Both the position numbers and the translations under genes were made by a program. From contig NC_026489.1 in assembly GCF_000328475.2 (NCBI RefSeq), forward strand, positions 586,985 through 650,984: DNA of 64,000 nt, in the 5' to 3' direction. The notes under the pieces were generated by a model that worked only from the letters and a program-made list of their open reading frames with translations, ran no database searches and had not been told where the DNA came from. Source of the DNA: Mycosarcoma maydis. Lineage: Eukaryota; Basidiomycota; Ustilaginomycetes; Ustilaginales. Below, piece by piece: positions 8,800-20,842 of this stretch (position 1 is its first letter; each line of letters starts with the position of its first letter).

Positions 8800-11076
8800 A
8801 TGGCAATGTCGGAACAGCAATTGCAACCGCCTTTCGATGCGCACGCATCCTCCTCACCCGCCCAGATAGCACCTGTCCTTAACGTGCGCTCTGCTGCTTC
8901 CTCCTCGTCCAACTCATCCCACGCTGCGCTCATGGACGACACTCGTACCTCTCAGTCGGCAGCTGCCATCCAGCATGCCAACATTTCGCCTGATCGTCTC
9001 TTCTCCTGGCGCGACATCACCTATGATGTGCTTCTCTCCAAAGCCCGTCGCAAAGAGATCAAAATGAACGCAGCCGTACCCTCGTCTTCCGCCAAGACTG
9101 CCACGACCGAAAAGGCGGCCTCTCATGACAACGTTTCGGACGCAGAGCATGGCACCGCATCTCTCACACCCCCTCCCGACCAAGAGGCGCTCGAGGAATA
9201 CAACCAAGTCTTTTCGCACCTTCCGCCGCTCGACCCCTTGAGACGACGTGTGCTCAACGGTGTCAGCGGACATGTCGAGAAAGGCGAGATGGTCGCCATT
9301 CTCGGTGCTTCGGGTGCAGGAAAGACATCGCTCCTCTCGGTGCTCTCGGCTCGTCTCGACAAGTCGTCCGACATCGCCGGAGAGGTGCTCTTCCAGGCGA
9401 ATCAACGCGATCCCACCACATGGAAACGGCTCACTGGTTTCGTCGAGCAAGATGATCTCATGTTCTCTGCTCTTACCGTTCAAGAGACGCTGCAATACTC
9501 TGCCGATCTTCGTCTGCCGAAACGTCTGTACAACAGGCGTGAGCGACAACAGCGTGTTCAGGACACCATCAGCATGCTCCGACTTGACAAATGCAGGGAC
9601 ACGCGAATCGGCGGTCCCAATCAACGCGGTGTCTCGGGGGGTGAGCGCAAACGTGTCGCCGTCGGCACCGAGCTCGTCGCCGACGTCAGCGTGCTTCTTC
9701 TCGATGAACCCACTTCGGGCCTCGACGCTTTCGCAGCGCTCAACCTGGTCAAGAACCTCAAAGAGATCACGCGCGAGCGCGACCTCTACACGCTAATGAC
9801 CATCCATCAACCATCATGGAACATGTTCAAACACTTTGACAGGGTCATTCTTCTCACTCGTGGCCAGGTTTACTACTCGGGCCCACCCACTTTGGCGCCT
9901 GCATGGTTCTCGTCGCTCGAACATAATGTTCCGGAAGGCGTCAATCCTGCCGATTTTTACATTACCATTGCGGAGAACTACGAAAAGACCAATGCAGCTG
10001 AACGACGGGTGCGCGGACTGCTGTCGTCATGGCGCGAAAAGGGGCAAGAGTTTCTAAGTGCTCAAGCCACCAAAGATCTCAGCTTGACCACCAGCAGCGA
10101 TCCTGTTGGCGCCGAGCAGAAAGCTGGCTCGATGGAGCGAAAAGCGTCGCGTATCGTACCGAAATCCAGCGATGCCTCTGAACTCGCTGGTTCATGGCCC
10201 AACTCGTGGCTGCACGAACTTTGGGTGCTATCGCATCGGTGCGCTATGCTCATCTTCAAGGATCCCACCATCGTATTTGCTTCGTTTGGACAAAACATTG
10301 TGCTGCTCATCATCATCGGCTTTGCCTTTTTTCGTCTGGATTACGACCAAGGCGGTGCGCTCGCAAGGATCGGAGTTCTGTTCATTGTTCCCGTTAACGC
10401 TTCGTTTGCTGTACTCTTCCCCATTCTCGCCATCTTTCCTCTGCAACGCAACATTATGCTGCGCGAGCGATCGGCTGGAACTTATCGCATTTCGTCGTTC
10501 TATCTCTCCAAGATCATCACCGAGGTCCCCAACCAGATGCTTCAACGTCTTCTGTTTTACATTTGCGTCTACTGGATGTTGGGCTTTCGTCAATCAGCGG
10601 GCGCATTCTTTATCTGGCTTGGCATCAACCTGCTACAGGTGGCAACGGCGATCGGGTTGGGACTCGTCATCGGATGCGGTTCATCTTCGATCGAGTTGGC
10701 AAACGTTTTTGCACCCGTGATCAATGTCGTCTTTTTGCTGTTCGGTGGTAACCTGTTACCGCTCTCGTCGATTCCACCTTGGTTCATCTGGCTTCACTGG
10801 TTGTCTCCAATCACGTACACCTACTCGGCGTTGGCACAGAACGAGTTCGAGATGCTGACATTCAGTTGCAGTGCCGATTCGCAGCAGTGTTATAGCTCGG
10901 GTCAGGACGTATTGAACCAGTACGACTTGCAGAGGTTCACCATCGCCGAAAACGCTGGCTTCCTGGCGGCAATCACTGTCGTCTTTTTGGCGATTGGGTA
11001 TGTTTTGCTTAGGTGGTTGGGTCGACCGAGCTTCCGCTATGTACAGCCGAAAATGTCGCTCTCGAAACAGCTTTGA
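8800..11076 (+). CDS. ABCG/WHITE-type half ABC transporter
   Basis: 758 residues with one ATP-binding domain followed by one membrane domain, the ABCG half-transporter order; such proteins work as dimers to export lipids or hydrophobic compounds. Walker A GASGAGKTS starts at residue 169, the signature VSGGERKR at 278, and Walker B VLLLDEPTSGLDA at about 298. The H-loop is in TIHQPSWNMF. About six hydrophobic segments lie between residues 495 and 750, with the usual ABCG loop motif FPLQRNIMLRERSAGTYRISSF abbreviated here. Residues 1-70 are Ser/Ala-rich and probably disordered. Two start ATGs lie six bases apart (8800 and 8806); the first is taken. It is not a full-length PDR pump, since it is half the length. 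The substrate cannot be inferred. Confidence 0.92.
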   Translation: MAMSEQQLQPPFDAHASSSPAQIAPVLNVRSAASSSSNSSHAALMDDTRTSQSAAAIQHANISPDRLFSWRDITYDVLLSKARRKEIKMNAAVPSSSAKTATTEKAASHDNVSDAEHGTASLTPPPDQEALEEYNQVFSHLPPLDPLRRRVLNGVSGHVEKGEMVAILGASGAGKTSLLSVLSARLDKSSDIAGEVLFQANQRDPTTWKRLTGFVEQDDLMFSALTVQETLQYSADLRLPKRLYNRRERQQRVQDTISMLRLDKCRDTRIGGPNQRGVSGGERKRVAVGTELVADVSVLLLDEPTSGLDAFAALNLVKNLKEITRERDLYTLMTIHQPSWNMFKHFDRVILLTRGQVYYSGPPTLAPAWFSSLEHNVPEGVNPADFYITIAENYEKTNAAERRVRGLLSSWREKGQEFLSAQATKDLSLTTSSDPVGAEQKAGSMERKASRIVPKSSDASELAGSWPNSWLHELWVLSHRCAMLIFKDPTIVFASFGQNIVLLIIIGFAFFRLDYDQGGALARIGVLFIVPVNASFAVLFPILAIFPLQRNIMLRERSAGTYRISSFYLSKIITEVPNQMLQRLLFYICVYWMLGFRQSAGAFFIWLGINLLQVATAIGLGLVIGCGSSSIELANVFAPVINVVFLLFGGNLLPLSSIPPWFIWLHWLSPITYTYSALAQNEFEMLTFSCSADSQQCYSSGQDVLNQYDLQRFTIAENAGFLAAITVVFLAIGYVLLRWLGRPSFRYVQPKMSLSKQL

Positions 11077-11712
11077 AGCCTCGATTCTGCCGTTAGATAT
11101 TTAGTCTCTCTAATCACGAATCACACGAATGTCAAATCACAAATGGCCGAGGTCCTTATCACGAACGCTGCAATATTTATGACGATGCATCTGGAGCCTG
11201 AAGAGCGTGTCGTTGTGTTGGAAGCCAAGCAGCCGTGTGGTTGAGACTCGAGAGACTTTTGGGTGTGAGCTAAAGATTTGCACCTCGAGAGCGTGGAGCA
11301 CCGAGTGTCGCCGCTAAAGCTTGAGCTGTGTGGTGACAAACGGCAATTTCTTGCCAAAGTAAGAACCATCCGTGATATGTGCGGATGGGTTGTCAGGGTC
11401 CAAAACATATCGCCGCCGATAATTGCGCTTGGTCCAGCTGTCTTGCTGGCGCTAAGTATGGTAACAAGACGTACGTGCTAGCGTGCAGCACGAGCGGTGA
11501 GCTTCACGTTTTCACGTTTGTCATCCCAGGCGCGACTAGCTGTGTAACGAAAGCAAGCCAAGCCGAACAATCACAACAATCACGATCCGGAAAGACCATA
11601 GCAACATACGATCGGGTTTCTGCGTTGCTAACAAGCCGCGGAATATAAGAGGCTTGCTCTAGCGACAACTCTGTCGTCAACCCACCCAACGTCACACAAG
11701 CGGGTAGCTACA
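11077..11712. other. Intergenic spacer with promoter of the dehydrogenase gene
   Basis: No gene seen. A cluster of AATCACGAAT-like motifs lies at 11111-11160, just past the transporter stop, and a TATAAG at about 11645 is 65 bp before the next ATG. Confidence 0.5.
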
Positions 11713-12937
11713 ATGACAACCAAAGGCGGGAGCGCGATCAAGGACGATAGCAGCAGTCCGCGACGCAACCGTGCCGATCTACTGCAACCCGAGTTCGCAC
11801 CGCATCCACCTGTTGAGCCTCTCGGCCACGATCTGTTGCACGGCCCTGCGCTGCAAGACCACATTGTCGTGATTCTGGGTGTCGGACCGGGACTGGGAAT
11901 CTCGATCGCCCAAGTGTTTGCGCAACGCGGCTACATCACAGCTATCCTATCGCGCAGCAAGCAGCGGCTCGAAAACTGGGCTGATTCACTCCACGAAACT
12001 GCGCTTGCCTTTCGTAAGGCCAACAAGATCCCTGTACGAGCAGAAAGGCTTTCCGCAGCGTTCGCATGCGATGCACTAGACAACGATAGTATCACCACCA
12101 CCATCCAGCAAGTATGCGACTATTGGCCCGATAAGAATCTCGGAACAGCTTGCTACAATGCCTCGATCCGAAAGCGCGGACCGTTCTTAGAACAGAGATT
12201 GGATCAAGTCAAGGATGGTGTTCAAGGCTCGATCCTCGCCGGTTTCACTTTCGCACAGGCTACGTTGAGAAAGTTCGAGCAACACGGACACGGTGCAAAC
12301 TTGATCGTGACTGGCGCTACGTCGTCGACCAGAGGTAGAGAAGGGTTTGCTGGATTCGCAGCTAGTAGTGAGTGGACCCATTGCTCAGGGCATGTAGTTG
12401 CTCTGGCCCCTAGTCAAGATGCTGACCCGCTTGCGAGCCTCTTGTTCGCCGGTCTAACTTTGCAGAATCCGGCCTCCGAGCGCTCTGCCAGGTACGTTTC
12501 CGTTTCTCTATCCTCCTCACCAATCACCATCGATCCACGCCACATAGCTAGTCGGTCTTGTAGAACTGCGCCTCTGACCTCCGCATTTTCGGCTTGTTCC
12601 GCAGTCGGTGGCTCGCGAATATGGTCCCAAGAACATCCACGTGAGCCACGTCATTGTCGACGGCCTCATCGAGTCCGATACCGCGCTCGAATACCTCGGC
12701 ATGCCCAAAGGAAGCCGTTTCCGCGATGGCTCTGTAAGTGCAGCCACATCCATTCACCACTGCGATCAAGACTCCCACAACTGATCGCTTACCTCTCGAC
12801 CCCTACTCTCTTTTTTCATATCCACACAGGCCTTGTTGCCACCTCAGATGGCAAAGACCTGGCTGTTTCTCGCTCAACAGCATCCGTCCGCATGGACTTT
12901 CGAGATGGACCTGCGTCCTGCTCGTGAGCATTGGTAG
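11713..12937 (+). CDS. Short-chain dehydrogenase/reductase-like protein, 4 exons, catalytic Tyr replaced by Phe
   Basis: Inferred exons 11713-12367, 12466-12491, 12605-12733 and 12830-12937, all GT-AG, give 305 residues. The joins restore one continuous SDR fold. The dinucleotide-binding glycines are in ILGVGPGLGISIA (residues 54-66), the central NAS is near residue 149, and TGATSSTRG (200-208) carries the Ser. The helix that follows reads GFAGFAASKSGLRALC, so the usual Tyr of YxxxK is Phe215 and Lys219 is kept. The C-terminal part runs QSVAREYGPKNIHVSHVIVDG and ends with a stop after REHW. Exon 2 is only 26 bases. Members with Phe at this place exist in an NAD(P)-binding SDR subgroup, so activity is uncertain. 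Without the splicing the reading frame gives an unrelated Ser/Arg-rich tail. Confidence 0.85.
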
Positions 12938-13373
12938 TGCGATCAAGAGTGCATGTGATCACGGAGCTGCTCAATGTAGACCGCGGTAAAAATCTCGCAA
13001 ACACGTCAATGCGATGCACGAACACAGACCGAATAAAATGCCTCTTCGAGATCATCATGAAAGAAAGAAAGTGTTGAAAACGCTTTAATTTTTTTGGGGC
13101 ATGTTCTGTGCCGAGGTCGCATAGACAAGCAACGACGGTAGGACAATTTGAGGAATTTGAGATTTGTAGGTTTTGTTTGCCGATTGTTTGGGGGTCGATG
13201 AAGCTTGAGCCGAATTGGAACGTCCAACGCCAACGAGTAGACCAGCCTCAGTGAGGACATCGCTGAAGACTAGCCATTGCAGATACCGAACGCGAGAAAA
13301 CCAAGTCGTTGAGTTGCTCCAGCTTTCATTAACCAGGTGTAAACGGATCACGCTTGTTGAGGAGGTGAGCCGT
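12938..13373. other. Convergent spacer between the dehydrogenase and RPL41
   Basis: 3' flanks of two convergent genes. No gene or repeat of note; an A/T-rich stretch at 13085-13095. Confidence 0.5.
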
Positions 13374-13451
13374 TTACTTGGATCGGGCGCGCATCTTTCT
13401 GCGCTTACGACGAAGTCTGCGCATACGCTTCTTCCTCCACTTGGCTCGCAT
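13374..13451 (-). CDS. RPL41: Ribosomal protein eL41 (25 residues)
   Basis: A 26-codon frame on the minus strand encodes MRAKWRKKRMRRLRRKRRK followed by MRARSK and a stop. This is essentially the invariant eukaryotic eL41 sequence, the shortest ribosomal protein, which sits at the subunit interface of the 80S ribosome. More than half the residues are Arg or Lys. The start is fixed by the conserved MRAKWRKKRM. The whole protein is in one exon. Upstream on the minus strand a good 3' splice site (CATCTACAG) ends 10 bases before the ATG, and a matching donor AG|GTAGGT lies at 13758. This suggests a 297-bp intron in the 5' leader, which would be usual for fungal ribosomal protein genes. The intron is inference. 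Confidence 0.95.
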   Translation of the reverse strand: MRAKWRKKRMRRLRRKRRKMRARSK

Positions 13452-14905
13452 GTTGACAAAGCTGTAGATGAATGATCAGGTGCAATAAGGATGCAGACAG
13501 TGTAAGCGATTGGTTCTGGTATTAGAGCTGCGAGAGAATGCTGTACTCGTGCGCTGCTGAAGATCCTTGGCGTTCAAAGATGAATCGACTAGCTGCCAGA
13601 GCTGGGGCTGATGATGGTAATGATGACCAAAAAGCTACAAAACTGGTGCCAATGCCGGGTCGCTCAACAGTGAATGCCAACATTGCTATGCTGATGCTGT
13701 TGCGTTGAAGTGATCTCCAGCAGATGTCAGTGCAATGTCAATGTTTCGAAGTACCTACCTGACTTGATCAAATGAGAGCTACTTGGTGGGAGAGAAGAGA
13801 GGAACAGCAGGTGTTCAGACGAGCTTTGTAGCGCTCACTCCATCTCTCGCTCCACACCCAGCTCAAGCTGACTCTCTGTCAATTTCGTCACTCGGCTTGG
13901 CCACCAATTATTCACTGCGGTCATAGCCAATTTAGATAATTACGAATATGCGCTTTGGTCGTCAGACTGCGAGACCAGCTGACCTCTTCCTCTTGCATGG
14001 AATTACCCTCTGGCAAAATGCCCGATCACTGTCGAGAGCGAAAAATATGATCATGTGATTCAACGTCGACCCCGGCCGAGGCTTGCCACCAATTCGAAGT
14101 TGTTAAATAAAGATATGATTTGTATAGCTTATACGGCCTAACAAAGCATCGTAGCGAGAGTTTAGATCGGGCCAGAGCTTGCTCTGAACAGCTCAAGCAT
14201 TCGCGTTGCTAATTGTACGACACAAGACAGAAAGCATTTGCGTGCAACGGCCGAAAGTGAGTTACAGCAAGGTTCTGAATGACGTTCGAGTCTAGTCGGC
14301 AGGTGGCAGGGACATGTGGCTAGCCTCGGATAGGCTTGTCTCATCAACAGAAACTCCGATGAGGCCGAAGCTCGCAGCTATTACCAGATCGAGCGCTTGT
14401 AGCAGTGATGCCTGACAAGCAAGGCGACTCGTACTTCGCCAGCAACTTTATCTCATCCCGCTTTCGAAGCTGCGAAGGCACGTTCGAACCTCTGCATGTC
14501 TGTTATTCGAGATGGACGAGCCACCACGTCTCATCTTGTGGAGCCGCAGATTTCTGCGGTGTTCTCTTGCGTGCGTTCTAGCAGACCTGGTTCTGGCCCG
14601 GAGAATCGTGTGGATATGCATGCATCCACAGCATACGATCGCTTAGGGTAATGCGTTGTCTGAGAAGTAGTAAAGTACAATGTCGGAACGAAAAGACAGG
14701 GAAAGAGAGACCGAGACTCGGAGGTCATGGAGATGTTCGAAGCGGCAGCATCGCGGCACAATGTTGTACAACGCACATGCGTAGCAAGAGCCAGAACGAG
14801 TTGAGTTTGCAGGTATAGATGGGTTCGAATGGAGGCTAACTCCAGCGTCATGGCATGCACAGGCAATGCGATCAGTGACGAGCTGTTTTGACCGAGAGAA
14901 ATGCA
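13452..14905. other. RPL41 leader and 3' flank of RPO26
   Basis: No further gene recognised. It contains the probable RPL41 5'-leader intron (about 13462-13758), followed on the minus strand by a CTCTTCTCTCCC-like pyrimidine tract near 13790-13805 that could mark the RPL41 transcription start. Confidence 0.45.
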
Positions 14906-15572
14906 TTACTCGCTGACGATGAGCTCACTGACCGTCCAGTCCTCGTAACTACCATCTGGAAGATATCTTCTGACGACAAGAGGGATCTTTTTGGCGGCAA
15001 GCTCCTTCATGGCAATCTCCAATGGGTCCGTCTCGCCTTCGGTAGGCACAAGTACGGGTGCGTTCATGCTGAAATGCCATCAAACATAGGAACAAGGATC
15101 GTCAGCTTGGTGGCTGAAAACACTGATGGTGATTCACCTAAACTGGCTAGCACACCAGCCCATTCTGGTAAAGGGTGGGGTTGAGACGCGGCACGGTGAA
15201 ACTTACGAAATCTGAAGAGCACGCGTACCAAGAATCCTGGCTCGCTCGTACTTGGTCATGTAGGGTGTCGTGATACGTTCGGCATTGGCTTGACCAGCCA
15301 TCGAGGTGGAAGGATCGCCACCTGCAGAAGAGTGGACGATACCATTGGCAGCGCCATCCGCGCCATCGTCAAATTGTTCCTCTCCGAGATCATCGCCATC
15401 GTAGACTGGCTCCTCGTCGTCATAAAAGCTGCGGTAGAACAAGAATCAAGAAGCATCAAAGCATGTATTATGTCAGATTGCCGACTTGTGTGCACTCATT
15501 AAGCCGATGTTGAGACAAGGGAGAACCTGAAGCAACTTACGTCTCCTCTCCACCGTCCTCGCGATCTGACAT
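14906..15572 (-). CDS. RPO26: RNA polymerases I, II and III common subunit Rpb6 (ABC23), 3 exons
   Basis: Exons on the minus strand: 15572-15541, 15428-15207 and 15068-14906, with GT-AG introns of 112 and 138 bp. They join to 138 residues. The N-terminus is acidic ([18 protein letters not shown]). The conserved core contains [20 protein letters not shown] followed by [11 protein letters not shown] and the C-terminal [15 protein letters not shown]. Yeast Rpo26 is 155 residues, so the length fits. Rpb6 helps assemble all three nuclear polymerases and contacts the clamp. The two splice junctions are set by the protein match: neither the first exon (11 codons) nor the last is recognisable as a gene alone. 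It diverges from the chitin synthase gene. Confidence 0.95.
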
Positions 15573-16698
15573 GATGTACAATAGAAGCCAAGTATTCGAT
15601 AGCGGATCCGTCTGTAATACTTCTGACTTGCTGAGTCCGAATCGATTCGCGTACAAACTGAGCTATGGCGCTTCGAGCTTGCGTCTCTAGATCTGAGGGT
15701 AGCGACAGGGATATGTTTGTAGCCTGCCGGAGCAATCGTATCGAGATTGTTGGACAGCGGCGAAGGTGCAAGCTGGTTCGACGACGAAGAAGAACCAAAA
15801 AAGAAGAGCGCCGAGAGCCGAAATTGTGACGTGTGGAGAAAACGCGTCGTGGATCTGATCGAGTGGCCAAATGCGAATCGGGAGATGTAATTTGAAGCAA
15901 CCCTTATGATCGATCTGCAAACATCCGTGTGTTCACGATTGCAGAACGAAATGATCTGACATTCAGTCTCTAATCGCAAATCATCACGCAGCACGTACTG
16001 TATGACTCACGACTTGCGGTTGCTACTTGTGACTGACGGCGAGTCGAGTGATGTTCTCTCTCAAAATCGCAAATCGTGAATCGTTCAAGACCCGATGGAT
16101 GCACTCGTGACTTTGCGTGCTGGCATTCCCGATTCACAATTATTCACAATAGTTAACTTAATTATTAAATCTTGATTCGGAGCTGCGAGTAGTGACTTCT
16201 ACTCGCGTGCGACTGAGAAAGGAACACGGAAGGGTCTGTGACGTGTGACGGGTGAGAGCATGCAAGGACCGACCCAAGCACACACTTCCGAGCATCCAAG
16301 CGTTCAAGCATTATTCAATCAAGCATGCTGTTGGTCTTGTGCACGACTCGTGACTTCTGATGCAGACCTGTGTGACAGACAGCACAGCTGCAGGGTTGGC
16401 ACAGATCGTCACCGTTCGCTGTTCACTGCCGATAGTCATGTTCTCGTTCAGTCATTCTCTCTCTCTCTCTCCCTCCCTCTCTCCCATCAGGATAGGCCTG
16501 GTCTGTGACAGGATAAAGGAACGCCTACATCTCGATGCCTAGCTACTCAGTCATCTCTCCTTGACCTTCATCACGCCGGCCTCATCTTCCCTTCATCTCC
16601 ATCGTCAAGGCTCGACCCGTCTCCTTTATCCGCGCGCGCGTCCACCAGAAACAAGCCCCTGACACTGCAGCCCTGTGCGCCAAACACAGCTGCAAGTC
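15573..16698. other. Divergent promoter region of RPO26 and chitin synthase
   Basis: No gene recognised. TCACGA/TCGTGA-type motifs are scattered from 15930 to 16355, a GTTAACTTAATTATTAA stretch lies near 16148, and a CT-rich tract at 16451-16490 belongs to the chitin synthase leader. Confidence 0.5.
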
Positions 16699-19600
16699 AT
16701 GAGCCACTACCATCGCCAGGGCGGCCCTGGTCAGCCCCACGATTCCTACGAAGACCAACAACAACCGTATTACACCGACCAAGCTCATTCCGGATACGAT
16801 CATCATTCATACCATCAGCAGCAGCTCTATCATGCTGCTTACGACGCCGCACAGCCCGAGTATCAGGCCGCTCCTGTCAAGCCACAGAGGTGAGTCCTGT
16901 TTCTACCCGTAGCACACGCTCTGCATATCATCGTTGCTTTTCTCACTGCGAATCCCAAGTTTGATTCATCCGTCTAACCCACCTTTGCTTCATCTCACTC
17001 CGCACAACAGGCAACCATCCAGAATCAGATCCAATTCGTCAGGTAGTCGCTCTGTATCCCACACTCCTGCCGCTTACACCAACCAAGGCATACCTCCCGT
17101 TCCCTCAAACCTCTCTGCAGCTCGACAACGCTCCGATCCAAGCCAAGCGCTTCCTCCATCTTCCTCTTCCTACGCTCAGGACGCCTTTTCGCGGCCTTCT
17201 TATTCTTCCCATCGGAACGCACCAAACGCACCAAATAGCAATCATCCAAGTCGTTGGGATCCCAACGCCTCCTACGACACAGCTCCCACCGCGCCGCTCT
17301 ACGATCCTGCCCCACTTCCTGGTTCCGGTCAGCTCGACGCCGATCCCTCTCAACACAGCATCGATCTAGGCGTGCGCGAGCCCTTGTATGACGACCAAGT
17401 CATGCAGCAGCATTACCCTTACGGCGGTGCAGCCGCATTCCAGCGTTCCGACAGCTACCAGTCCGGCAGGCCCGGCGCAGGTGGCTACCACTCTATAGAT
17501 GACGAAAAGAGCATTCACTCGAAGCACAGCAACCAACCACCTGGTGCTTGGAACGCTGGCGCTCCCTCCATGCCCTACAACAACATGCCTACTTCTCACT
17601 CCACGATTCAGATGGCTCAGCCAGCCTACCCACCCAGCCCCTACGGCGAGTATGAGATGCACGCCACAGGCATGCCCGAGCCAAACATGTCCATCGCAGG
17701 GCTTGGCGCGCCTGGTGCGCTCATCGCTGCCGCACCCATGCCCGGTATGCAACATCACGACTCGACCTATTCTCGCGAGAATCGCGAACGCATCATGCGC
17801 AAGCGCACCGTCAAGCGCATCCCTCTCCAAGACGGCAACCTCGTCCTCGACATTCCCGTCGCCAGCAGTATCAGCAAATCCACCACCAACAATCCCGAGT
17901 TCCGCGAGATGCGCTATCAGGCCTGCACCTCGGACCCGGATCGCTTCATCGAGGAGAAGTACACGCTTCGTCCCTGGCTGTACGGCAGGGAGACTGAGAT
18001 GGCCATCGTGCTCACCTGCTACAACGAAGACGACGTGCTATTCGCCAGAACCATGGGCGGTGTCATCAAGAACATTGCCCACCTCTGCAGCCGCACACGC
18101 TCCAAGACGTGGGGTCCCGACGCATGGAAAAAAGTGGTCGTCATCATTGTAGCTGACGGACGCAAAAAGGCCAACGAGCGCATGCTCAAGGCGCTCGGCT
18201 TGATGGGCTGCTACAACGAAGGTGTCATGAAGGATCACGTCCTGAAAAAACCCGTCGAGGCTCACATCTTTGAGTACACCACTCGCGTCCAAATCACCGA
18301 GAAGGGGGAGGTCAAAGTAACGCCTTGTCCAATCCAGGTCGTCTTCTGCCTCAAGGAACAAAACAAGAAGAAGCTCAACAGTCATCGATGGTATTTCAAC
18401 GCCTTTTGCCAGATGCTCAAACCCAACGTCTGCATCCTCCTGGACGTAGGCACCAAACCGACGGGCACGAGCATATACGAATTGTGGAAGTCGTTCGACA
18501 AACATCACCGTGTTGGCGGTGCCTGTGGCGAGATCTGTGTCGACACGGGACGTGGCTGCACCGCGCTCTTCAATCCGCTCGTCGCCTCACAAAACTTCGA
18601 GTACAAGATGTCCAACATCCTCGACAAACCCACCGAGTCGGTCTTTGGCTTTATCTCGGTGCTTCCCGGTGCGTTCTCGGCCTATCGATACAAGGCACTC
18701 CTTGGCCGGCCTCTGGAGATGTACTTCAAGGGCGAGAAGCTGCACTCGGGCGAAGGGAGCAACTCGATCTTTGAGGGTAACATGTACCTTGCTGAAGATC
18801 GTATTCTTTGCTTTGAGCTCGTCACCAAAGAGCGCGAAGGATGGCTTCTACGATATGTCAAGTCGGCCAAAGCTTACACCGACGTTCCCGACAGGGTGCC
18901 CGAATTCATTTCTCAGCGTCGACGCTGGCTCAACGGTTCGCTCTTTGCCTCGTACTATGCAGTGTGGCACTGGTACCGCATCTTTACATCTGGCCAGCCC
19001 TTCCTTCGCAAGCTCTGGCTGCTCTTCCAGGTCATTTACAATCTCGTCCTGCTTGTGTTCAGTTGGTTCGGCATCGCCAACTTCTTCCTTGCCTTTTACT
19101 TCTTGCTCAGCGCATCGACCAGTACCGAAGGTAGCGATCCATTCGGCGGCCAGGGCGCTGCTATTGTCGAGATTTTTCAAAACATTTTCATTGCTATGGT
19201 CATCGTCGTGCTCGTTTGTTCGCTGGGCAACCGGCCTCAAGGTTCCAACTTTGCATATACGTCCGCCATCATCATCTTTGCGCTCATCATGGGACTCGCT
19301 TTGTATGCAGCTGGCTACACCATCTATTTGGCGTTGGATGCAGCTGGACTCACACATACCAACGGGTGGCGCGTCGACAATCTCGAGACACTGTTCAAGA
19401 CCTCGGGATTCCGAGATATCGTCATTTCGCTCGCGGCGACCTACGTCATGTGGTTGCTATGCTCCTTGTTGCACCTCGAGCCTTGGCACATGCTAACATC
19501 TTTCGTACAATATCTCTTCTTGACCCCGACCTACGTTATCATCTTATCCATGTATTCCATGTGCAACACCAACGATCTCTCTTGGGGCACCAAACAGTCG

Positions 19601-20044
19601 AACGGTCCGGCGACCGACTTGGGCGGTGCTACGGGCTGCAACTCGAAGCAGGACGGCAAGGGCGAAATGGTCGATGTCAAAATCCCCACTTCAGCTGCCG
19701 ACGCCGAAGAGCTGTGGACGCACTACCGACAGACGCTCTCACAGCCCACTGTCGAGGTTAAGCAGAAGCGCGACAAGGCAACGCGACAGGAAGATCACGC
19801 CAAGAACTTCCGTACCAACCTGGTGCTCATCTGGATGTGCACCAACGCCTTGGTCGTCATTATCTTCACCAGCACGTGGTGGAACAAGTACGTGCGTAAT
19901 CACATTTACGCAGGGGCAGTTCGCAGGGGCGAGCCTGTGATCAATCCGTATCAGTCGGCGATCTTCTGGTCGACCGCTGGACTGTCAGCTGTACGCTTTG
20001 TTGGCAGCATCACTTTCTTATTATTGCGCCTCTTCGGACACTGA
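16699..20044 (+). CDS. Chitin synthase (division 1 type), 2 exons
   Basis: Exons 16699-16889 and 17011-20044 (121-bp GT-AG intron) give 1074 residues. The enzyme is a plasma-membrane GT2 glycosyltransferase that polymerises GlcNAc from UDP-GlcNAc into cell-wall chitin. Residues 1-270 are a Gln/Tyr/His/Pro/Ser-rich disordered head. The chitin synthase N-terminal motif is KRIPLQDGNLVLDIPV (about 310). The catalytic domain starts near MAIVLTCYNEDDVLF (about 393), with LAEDRIL around 658 and the product-binding QRRRWLNGS around 699. About seven transmembrane segments follow, several near 725-940 and a pair near the C-terminus. There is no myosin or cytochrome-b5 domain, so it belongs to classes I-III rather than IV-VII; I do not assign a class. 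The exon 1 start is chosen because it is the first ATG in frame after splicing. Confidence 0.93.
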
Positions 20045-20842
20045 GTGGGCCCGACCTGGTTTGCCCAATCGCCCTTCGATCATTCTAGTAATATTATCAG
20101 ACTTGTCTTCCTTCAACTGGCGTGCTTCTCATTATACCGTGTAAAATAAAATATCGCTCATTCATCGTTACATTCACGATTGCTTATGTCGATCGACCGT
20201 GTCGCCGGAAAGGGCTGTGCCTTCCTTCACCTACAGTATGTCTTCTTCAGATGACCAACTGAGAGTCGCAGTCATCCAGACATGGGCAGCACTCTGCAAA
20301 AAAAAAAACTCCCCGGTATTAATCACGAATCACGAATGTTTGACCAGAAAAAAATCCCCTTGTAAAATCAAAACGGAAAATGGAAAAGAAATCCGTATAA
20401 AGTCCAGCTCGCTGACCTAACGTTATGCCTGGTTGGGGCTGACTGAAGTTCAGAAGATGTTTGTCCGACATCCGAGTTTATACTTTTTTTTCCTTGGGAC
20501 CAGCGAAACGAGAATTTTTGAAAACACGCGAAGCAGACACGCAGTCTTGTATTGGCAACGCTGAACGCTGTGCACCCTTTCCTCCTTGACTCTCGATTGC
20601 GACAGGCCACCCCGGACCACCTACACCCACGTTCGTGCTCTCTAACAGCATCTCACAGCATCTCACTGCCTCTAGAAATCATAGTTTGTAGAGCAGACCG
20701 TGATTGTTTGCCGAAATCTTGGCATTACACAGGACGAGGACGAGGCAGCCATACAGACCCAACGAGGTGGATTCGATCTCTTCTTTAGTTCCTTTCGAAC
20801 CACCTTCTAGGTGCTTCCCAGTTGCCAACAGACATTGCTATC
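20045..20842. other. Spacer between chitin synthase and UTP17
   Basis: No gene. A direct TCACGA pair at 20323 and 20330, with an adjacent A-run at 20298-20308. Confidence 0.5.

Noticed and set aside
17366..17830. 154-codon ORF antisense to the chitin synthase head
   Set aside because: Shadow of the Pro/Gln/Ala-rich coding strand; no features.
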